A DNA stretch of 64,000 nucleotides. Source: Enterobacteriaceae bacterium LSJC7. GTDB taxonomy: Bacteria; Pseudomonadota; Gammaproteobacteria; Enterobacterales; Enterobacteriaceae. This document shows positions 56,530 to 64,000 of the stretch, piece after piece. Within the stretch, counting starts at the first letter, position 1. The number at the start of each line of letters is the position of its first letter. Under the pieces are notes generated by a model. That model saw nothing but the letters and a program-made list of their open reading frames with translations, was not told the DNA's origin and made no database searches. The position numbers and the translations under genes are program-made. The stretch covers positions 1-64,000 of the forward strand of contig AMFN01000021.1 of the NCBI GenBank assembly GCA_000302695.1, written 5' to 3'.

Positions 56530-57630
56530 ATGAAATTTACCGTTGAACGTGAACATTTATTAAAGCCGCTACAACAGGTAAGCGGCCCGCTCGGTGGACG
56601 CCCGACGCTGCCGATCCTTGGCAATCTGCTGTTGCAGGTAAGTGAAGGCGCATTGTCGCTGACCGGCACCGATCTTGAAATGGAGATGGTGGCCCGCGTT
56701 GCGCTGACTCAGCCGCACGAGCCGGGAGCAACCACCGTACCGGCGCGCAAGTTTTTTGATATCTGCCGCGGTCTGCCGGAAGGTGCCGAGATTGCGCTGC
56801 AACTGGAAGGCGACCGCATGCTGGTGCGCTCCGGGCGCAGCCGCTTCTCGCTCTCCACGCTGCCCGCGGCGGACTTCCCGAACCTGGACGACTGGCAGAG
56901 CGAAGTGGAATTTACGCTGCCGCAGGCCACCATGAAGCGCCTTATCGAGGCAACCCAGTTCTCGATGGCGCATCAGGACGTGCGTTACTACCTCAACGGC
57001 ATGCTGTTTGAAACCGCCGGTGAGGAGTTGCGTACGGTTGCGACCGACGGTCACCGCCTGGCGGTATGCGCCATGCCGGTGGGCCAGTCGTTGCCGGACC
57101 ATTCGGTGATCGTACCGCGTAAAGGTGTGATTGAGCTGATGCGTATGCTCGACGGCGGCGATACGCCGCTGCGCGTGCAGATTGGCAGCAACAACATCCG
57201 CGCCCACGTTGGCGACTTCATCTTCACCTCCAAACTGGTGGATGGCCGCTTCCCGGACTACCGCCGCGTGCTGCCGAAAAACCCGGACAAAACGCTGGAA
57301 GCCGGCTGTGATTTGCTCAAGCAGGCGTTTGCCCGCGCAGCCATTCTCTCTAACGAGAAGTTTCGCGGCGTGCGCCTGTACGTGAGCCAGAACCAAATCA
57401 AAATCACCGCCAATAACCCGGAACAGGAAGAGGCGGAAGAGATTCTGGATGTGACTTACGGCGGGACCGACCTTGAGATTGGTTTTAACGTGAGCTATGT
57501 GCTGGACGTGCTGAACGCGCTTAAGTGCGAGAACGTGCGGATTTTGCTGACGGATTCGGTGTCGAGCGTGCAGATAGAAGATGCGGCCAGTCAAGCCGCT
57601 GCCTATGTCGTCATGCCGATGAGGTTGTAG
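56530..57630 (+). CDS. dnaN: DNA polymerase III beta sliding clamp
   Basis: A 366-residue ring clamp of three similar domains; same length as E. coli. It starts MKFTVEREHLLKPLQQV and ends AAYVVMPMRL, where the C-terminal segment lines the protein-binding pocket. It follows dnaA by 4 bp. Unlike in E. coli, the next gene recF does not abut it. Confidence 0.98.
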   Translation: MKFTVEREHLLKPLQQVSGPLGGRPTLPILGNLLLQVSEGALSLTGTDLEMEMVARVALTQPHEPGATTVPARKFFDICRGLPEGAEIALQLEGDRMLVRSGRSRFSLSTLPAADFPNLDDWQSEVEFTLPQATMKRLIEATQFSMAHQDVRYYLNGMLFETAGEELRTVATDGHRLAVCAMPVGQSLPDHSVIVPRKGVIELMRMLDGGDTPLRVQIGSNNIRAHVGDFIFTSKLVDGRFPDYRRVLPKNPDKTLEAGCDLLKQAFARAAILSNEKFRGVRLYVSQNQIKITANNPEQEEAEEILDVTYGGTDLEIGFNVSYVLDVLNALKCENVRILLTDSVSSVQIEDAASQAAAYVVMPMRL

Positions 57631-57902
57631 GTTAAGCGGCCTGGCTTACTTGTTATTCTGGCCCCGGGCTGTGCTCGCTATCCTCACGTACTTCAGTACG
57701 CTCCGGTAGCTGCGCGCAGGCCGTGACCAGACTAACTGCGCCGCCGACGGCCTCGTTGGGTTGATTGAAGGGCGGTTGGCTGGTTTGCCATTTAGCTGTT
57801 GCGCCAATGCGTCTTTTACCTCAAACAAGGACTGTGCTTGCTGTATTGGTTTGTTATGCGTAGGCTGGCCGCGCTAATCATGCCCCGGCCCGAGAAATCA
57901 CC
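57631..57902. repeat. Intergenic insert between dnaN and recF, repeat-like
   Basis: 272 bp where E. coli has essentially none. It contains a hairpin CGTACT-TC-AGTACG (57687-57700) flanked by imperfect arms (GGCC...GCTATCC against GGTAGC...GGCC). This looks like one of the short palindromic repeats dispersed between genes in enterics. A minus-strand 60-codon frame (57646-57828) across it resembles spurious small proteins that I recall from other enteric genomes; I do not call it a gene. I found no second copy in this window. Confidence 0.55.
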
Positions 57903-58976
57903 ATGTCTCTGACGCGTCTCATCATCAAAGACTTCCGCAATATCGAAAACGCGGATCTCACGCTTTCCCCCGGTTTTAACTTCCTGGTCGGTGCCAACGG
58001 CAGCGGCAAAACCAGCGTACTTGAAGCTATCTACACGCTTGGGCACGGGCGGGCGTTTCGCAGCATCCAGATTGGCCGCGTGATTCGCCACGAACAGAAC
58101 GAGTTTGTGCTGCACGGCAGGCTCAAAGGCGAGGAGCGTGAGACGGCAGTTGGGTTGAGTAAAGACCGCAACGGCGACAGCAAAGTGCGTATTGACGGTA
58201 GCGACGGCCACAAAATTGCCGAACTGGCGCTGCTGATGCCCATGCAGCTCATCACGCCCGAAGGCTTCACCTTACTGAACGGCGGCCCGAAGTTCCGCCG
58301 CGCGTTTATCGACTGGGGCTGTTTTCACAACGAACCCGGCTTTTTTGTCGCCTGGAGCAACCTCAAGCGCCTGATTAAACAGCGTAACGCGGCGCTGCGC
58401 CAGGTGTCGCGCTACTCGCAACTGCTGGCCTGGGACCGGGAACTGGTGCCGCTGGCCGAGCAAATCAGCCGCTGGCGCGCTGAGTACAGCGAGGCTATCG
58501 CCGCTGACATGGCCGACACCTGCGCCCAGTTTTTACCGGAGTTTGCGCTGTCGTTCTCTTTCCAGCGCGGCTGGGAGAAAGAAACCGACTACGCGCAGGT
58601 GCTGGAGCGCGGCTTTGAGCGCGACCGCATGTTGACCTACACCGCGCACGGCCCGCACAAGGCCGATTTTCGCATTCGCGCCGACGGCGCGCCTGTGGAA
58701 GATACGCTGTCGCGCGGGCAGCTAAAACTACTGATGTGCGCACTGCGCCTGGCGCAGGGGGAATTCCTCACTCGCCAGAGCGGGCGGCGCTGTCTGTACC
58801 TTATCGATGATTTTGCCTCGGAACTCGACGATGCCCGTCGTGGCCTTCTGGCCAGCCGGTTAAAAGCCACGCAGTCACAGGTTTTTGTCAGCGCAATTAG
58901 CGCAGAACATGTGATGGATATGACGGACAAAAATTCGAAGATGTTCGCCGTGGAAAAGGGTAAAATAGCAGATTAA
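57903..58976 (+). CDS. recF: DNA replication and repair protein RecF
   Basis: A 357-residue SMC-like ATPase that helps load RecA at gaps; same length as E. coli. Walker A GANGSGKT (30-37, Lys36), signature [17 protein letters not shown] and Walker [12 protein letters not shown]. The ATG at 57903 is fixed by the conserved start [14 protein letters not shown]. With the insert upstream, the start has only a weak GAG at 9 bp and no coupling to dnaN. Confidence 0.97.
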   Translation: MSLTRLIIKDFRNIENADLTLSPGFNFLVGANGSGKTSVLEAIYTLGHGRAFRSIQIGRVIRHEQNEFVLHGRLKGEERETAVGLSKDRNGDSKVRIDGSDGHKIAELALLMPMQLITPEGFTLLNGGPKFRRAFIDWGCFHNEPGFFVAWSNLKRLIKQRNAALRQVSRYSQLLAWDRELVPLAEQISRWRAEYSEAIAADMADTCAQFLPEFALSFSFQRGWEKETDYAQVLERGFERDRMLTYTAHGPHKADFRIRADGAPVEDTLSRGQLKLLMCALRLAQGEFLTRQSGRRCLYLIDDFASELDDARRGLLASRLKATQSQVFVSAISAEHVMDMTDKNSKMFAVEKGKIAD

Positions 58977-58982
58977 TTTTGA

Positions 58983-61418
<2,436 letters not shown>

Positions 61419-61433
61419 TTCAGATAAAACGAA

Positions 61434-61459
61434 GCGCCATACTCCGTTGTATGGCGTTT
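61434..61459 (+). terminator. Hairpin after gyrB
   Basis: GCGCCATAC-TCCGTT-GTATGGCGT, a 9-bp stem with one wobble pair, then TTTATCTG. A short T-run makes it a moderate terminator. Confidence 0.6.
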
Positions 61460-61538
61460 ATCTGTACGCCTGAAACGTGCTCAAACCCGGCGACTGGCGT
61501 AAACTAATGGAACGATGTAATTATTAACGGAGGAAAGT

Positions 61539-61946
61539 ATGGGTTTATTAGATCAGGTAACCGGTATGCTGGGCGGTGGACAGAACAGCGACCTGGGTAA
61601 GTTTCAGGCTATCCTGGGCTGGGTTAACCAGCAGGGCGGCATCCAGGCGATTCTGACCAAATTCCAGCAGGGTGGCCTGGGCGAAATCGTGGCCTCCTGG
61701 ATTAGCAGCACGATGACAAACCAGAGCATCAGTCCGTCACAGATTACTAACGCACTGGGCAACCCGGCAATTAGCGACCTGGCGAGCAAGCTGGGCCTCG
61801 ACGCCGGTACCGCAAGCTCTATGCTGGCACAGTACCTGCCGACTATTGTCGATAAACTGTCTCCGAACGGTGAAGTGAAAGCCGACGGCGGTAGCGACCT
61901 GGTGAGCATGGCGACCGGTCTGCTCAAAGGCAAACTGTTCTCCTGA
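61539..61946 (+). CDS. yidB: DUF937 family protein YidB
   Basis: A 135-residue protein of the YidB family (E. coli about 132). It begins MGLLDQVTGMLGGGQ. GWVNQQGGIQAILTKFQQGGLGEIVASWI is the conserved core, probably a compact helical domain. Function unknown. GGAGG lies 8 bp before the ATG. It has a terminator on each side, so it is likely a single-gene transcript. Confidence 0.92.
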   Translation: MGLLDQVTGMLGGGQNSDLGKFQAILGWVNQQGGIQAILTKFQQGGLGEIVASWISSTMTNQSISPSQITNALGNPAISDLASKLGLDAGTASSMLAQYLPTIVDKLSPNGEVKADGGSDLVSMATGLLKGKLFS

Positions 61947-61954
61947 TAGCCTGT

Positions 61955-61990
61955 AAACCACCGGCATTGCGCCGGTGGTTTTGTCTTTTT
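61955..61990 (+). terminator. yidB terminator
   Basis: AAACCACCGGC-ATTGC-GCCGGTGGTTT, an 11-bp stem followed by TGTCTTTTT. Confidence 0.88.
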
Positions 61991-62116
61991 AGTCTCGCCT
62001 TATTCACAACCCTTCCTGCAATACCCTGACCTGCATCGCTGTTTTTGTGACCACAATCACGCTAAGATGGTGAGCATCTCTGACCTCCACTCACTCTCTC
62101 AAAGACAGAAAATCCT

Positions 62117-62929
62117 ATGACAATAAAGCTGATAGCACTCGATATGGACGGTACGCTGCTGCTGCCGGATCACACCATTTCGCCGGCGGTAAAAGCCGCG
62201 ATTGCCGAAGCCCGCGCCCGCGGCATCAAAGTAGTGCTGACCACTGGTCGCCCTTACGCCGGTGTGCATCGTTATCTTCAGACGCTGGAGATGGACCAGG
62301 AGGGTGATTTCTGCATTACCTACAACGGCGCGCTGGTGCAGAAAGCCGGGGATGGCAGCACTGTTGCGCAAACCACCCTGAGCTATGACGATTACCGCTA
62401 CCTGGAGCAGATGTCTCGCGAGGTCGGTTCTCATTTTCACGCACTCGACAGGCACACGCTGTACACCGCGAACCGCGACATCAGCTACTACACCGTACAT
62501 GAATCCTACGTTGCCACCATTCCACTGGTGTTCTGCGAAGCAGAAAAGATGCCTGAAGACATCGCATTACTAAAAGTAATGTTGATTGATGAGCCTGCGG
62601 TGCTGGATGCGGCCATTGCCCGCATTCCGCAGGAGGTCAAAGCGCGTTACACCCTGCTCAAGAGCGCGCCGTACTTCCTTGAGATCCTCGACAAACGCGT
62701 GGATAAAGGCACCGGCGTGCGCTCGCTGGCTGAGTCACTTGGTATTCGCCGCGAAGAGGTGATGGCGGTGGGCGACCAGGAAAACGACACGGCGATGATC
62801 CAGTACGCAGGCATCGGTGTGGCAATGGGTAACGCCATTGATTCGGTCAAAGAAGTGGCTGATTACATCACTCGCACAAATCTTGAAGATGGCGTTGCGC
62901 ACGCCATTGAGCGTTTTGCGCTACAGTAA
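62117..62929 (+). CDS. yidA: HAD-family sugar phosphatase YidA
   Basis: A 270-residue Cof-type HAD phosphatase; same length as E. coli. Motif I DMDGTLL (Asp9, Asp11), motif II TTGRPY, motif III Lys near 195-200 (LDKRVDKGTGVRSLAE), motif IV VMAVGDQENDTAMI. E. coli YidA hydrolyses several sugar phosphates with no clear single substrate. Last full gene of the window. Confidence 0.95.
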   Translation: MTIKLIALDMDGTLLLPDHTISPAVKAAIAEARARGIKVVLTTGRPYAGVHRYLQTLEMDQEGDFCITYNGALVQKAGDGSTVAQTTLSYDDYRYLEQMSREVGSHFHALDRHTLYTANRDISYYTVHESYVATIPLVFCEAEKMPEDIALLKVMLIDEPAVLDAAIARIPQEVKARYTLLKSAPYFLEILDKRVDKGTGVRSLAESLGIRREEVMAVGDQENDTAMIQYAGIGVAMGNAIDSVKEVADYITRTNLEDGVAHAIERFALQ

Positions 62930-62945
62930 TATCCGCTAAAAATCC

Positions 62946-62969
62946 CACCGGTCAGGCCCCTGGCCGGTG
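62946..62969. other. GC-rich stem after yidA
   Basis: CACCGGTCAGG and CCTGGCCGGTG pair over 11 bp with one G-T and almost no loop. There is no T-run, so terminator function is doubtful. Confidence 0.45.
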
Positions 62970-63035
62970 CGCCTCCTGGCCTCACATCTCGCCTGTGCTT
63001 AATCGAATCGGTCACCAAAAATAAAAGAATTTACT

Positions 63036-63060
63036 TGCATCCAATGCATAAATCGATTTA
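63036..63060. promoter_or_regulatory. Adjacent palindromes upstream of fhs
   Basis: TGCAT-CCA-ATGCA (63036-63048) directly abuts TAAATCGATTTA (63049-63060), a perfect 12-bp palindrome, about 85 bp before fhs. Possible operator; no regulator is assigned. Confidence 0.35.
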
Positions 63061-63143
63061 ATGCGAAATGACCGTAAGACGCGCAAATGCGTGCTGTTAT
63101 TCATGTTAAACCCCGCCATTCACCCTCTGTCAGGGAGACAAAA

Positions 63144-64000
63144 ATGAAAACAGATATTGAGATAGCCAGAGAATGCCAAATGCAACCCATTGCAGAGGTT
63201 GCGCGGGCGCTGGATATCCCGGAGGACGATTTAGAGCTTTACGGCAAATACAAAGCCAAACTGAGCGATGCGCTGTGGGACAAGCTGGAAAACGCGCCGC
63301 TGGGTAAGCTGGTGCTGGTGACGGCCATTAACCCCACGCCCGCGGGAGAAGGCAAAACCACGGTGACGGTGGGCCTGGGCCAGGCACTGAGCCGGCTCGG
63401 CAAAAAAGCCACGGTAGCGCTGCGCGAGCCGTCGCTGGGTCCGTGCTTTGGCATTAAAGGTGGGGCCAGCGGCGGTGGTTATGCGCAGGTGGTGCCGATG
63501 GAAGACCTGAACCTGCACTTTACCGGCGATTTTCACGCCATTACCGCCGCCAACAACCTGTTGGTGGCGCTGCTGGATAACCATCTTCACCAGGGCAATG
63601 CGCTGGGCATCGACAGCAAACAGATTGTTATCAAGCGCTGCATGGACATGAACGACCGGGCGTTGCGCAATATCGTGGTCGGGCTTGGCGGCAAGGCAGA
63701 CGGCGTGGTGCGCGAAGACCACTTCGTTATCTCGGTTGCCTCTGAAATCATGGCGATTCTGTGCCTGGCCGCTGACCTTAGCGACCTCAAGAGGATGCTG
63801 GGCAACATGATAGTCGCCTGGCGCTACGATGGGCGCCCGGTTACCACCGCAGATTTAGGCGCTACCGGCGCGCTGGCGGTGTTGCTTAAAGATGCGATTA
63901 AACCAAACCTGGTACAGACGCTGGAGAACAGTCCGGCCATTGTGCACGGCGGTCCGTTTGCCAACATTGCCCACGGCTGCAACAGCGTGCGCGCAACAAG
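63144..64000 (+). CDS. fhs: Formate-tetrahydrofolate ligase, N-terminal 285 codons (cut by window end)
   Basis: The frame from ATG 63144 (AGGGAG upstream) stays open to the window end. [16 protein letters not shown], the ATP-binding loop [11 protein letters not shown] (63-73), [16 protein letters not shown] and the [14 protein letters not shown] stretch are those of Fhs, which makes 10-formyl-tetrahydrofolate from formate, ATP and tetrahydrofolate. The family is about 555-570 residues, so roughly half is seen. E. coli K-12 lacks it. It could use formate for purine synthesis or recover ATP in the reverse direction. Confidence 0.95.
   Translation, partial: MKTDIEIARECQMQPIAEVARALDIPEDDLELYGKYKAKLSDALWDKLENAPLGKLVLVTAINPTPAGEGKTTVTVGLGQALSRLGKKATVALREPSLGPCFGIKGGASGGGYAQVVPMEDLNLHFTGDFHAITAANNLLVALLDNHLHQGNALGIDSKQIVIKRCMDMNDRALRNIVVGLGGKADGVVREDHFVISVASEIMAILCLAADLSDLKRMLGNMIVAWRYDGRPVTTADLGATGALAVLLKDAIKPNLVQTLENSPAIVHGGPFANIAHGCNSVRAT

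Noticed and set aside
56569-57594. 341-codon minus-strand frame inside dnaN
   Set aside because: Shadow frame of dnaN.
57646-57828. 60-codon minus-strand frame in the dnaN-recF insert
   Set aside because: Spans the palindromic repeat; similar products are often annotated in enterics only because the repeat stays open. Treated as part of the repeat.

Overview
The window is chromosomal DNA from an enteric bacterium (Enterobacteriaceae). It spans the replication origin and the dnaA-gyrB region. Nearly every protein aligns over its full length with an Escherichia coli K-12 counterpart recalled from memory. The moderately high G+C content, the 16S V1 hairpin, an insert between dnaN and recF, an fhs gene next to yidA and the position of the gldA-frw-pfl block all argue against E. 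coli or Salmonella themselves. I do not name a genus. All comparisons to E. coli come from memory, not from a search.

Layout: 1-443 is the 5' part of a 16S rRNA gene, reading left, with its P1/P2 promoters and boxA. Next come yieP and hsrA (+), the ribose operon rbsDACBKR (-), kup (-), the ravA-viaA pair (+), and asnA (-) divergent from asnC (+). mioC (+) and oriC follow (about 16256-16510, with recognisable R1-R4 boxes and three AT-rich 13-mers), then mnmG and rsmG. The atpIBEFHAGDC operon (19.8-26.7 kb) and glmU-glmS come after. A short accessory stretch lies at the glmS 3' end (the usual Tn7 target), and it is followed by the Pho-controlled pstSCAB-phoU operon. Then come yieH, adeP, chrR and yieE.

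40.1-50.6 kb is a self-contained metabolic block. gldA, fsaB and ptsA read left. frwC, frwB, pflD, pflC and frwD read right from a shared regulatory region, and yijO reads back towards them. ptsA supplies EI, HPr and IIA, and the Frw proteins supply IIC and two IIB units. With the glycyl-radical enzyme PflD, its activase PflC, an aldolase and a glycerol (dihydroxyacetone-interconverting) dehydrogenase, this looks like an anaerobic sugar or polyol route whose substrate is unknown. In K-12 this block lies elsewhere on the chromosome; here it sits between mnmE and yieE.

50.7-54.5 kb holds mnmE, yidC, yidD, rnpA and rpmH (-). The dnaA promoter region follows, then dnaA, dnaN, a 272-bp insert, recF and gyrB (+). 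yidB, yidA and the first 285 codons of fhs (formate-tetrahydrofolate ligase, cut by the window end) complete the right side.

Most genes read away from oriC, as expected for heavily expressed genes near an origin. I see no prophage, insertion sequence, CRISPR array or tRNA gene. The least ordinary parts are the glmS-pstS gap, the dnaN-recF insert, the ptsA/frwC and yieE upstream palindromes, and the frw/pfl block.
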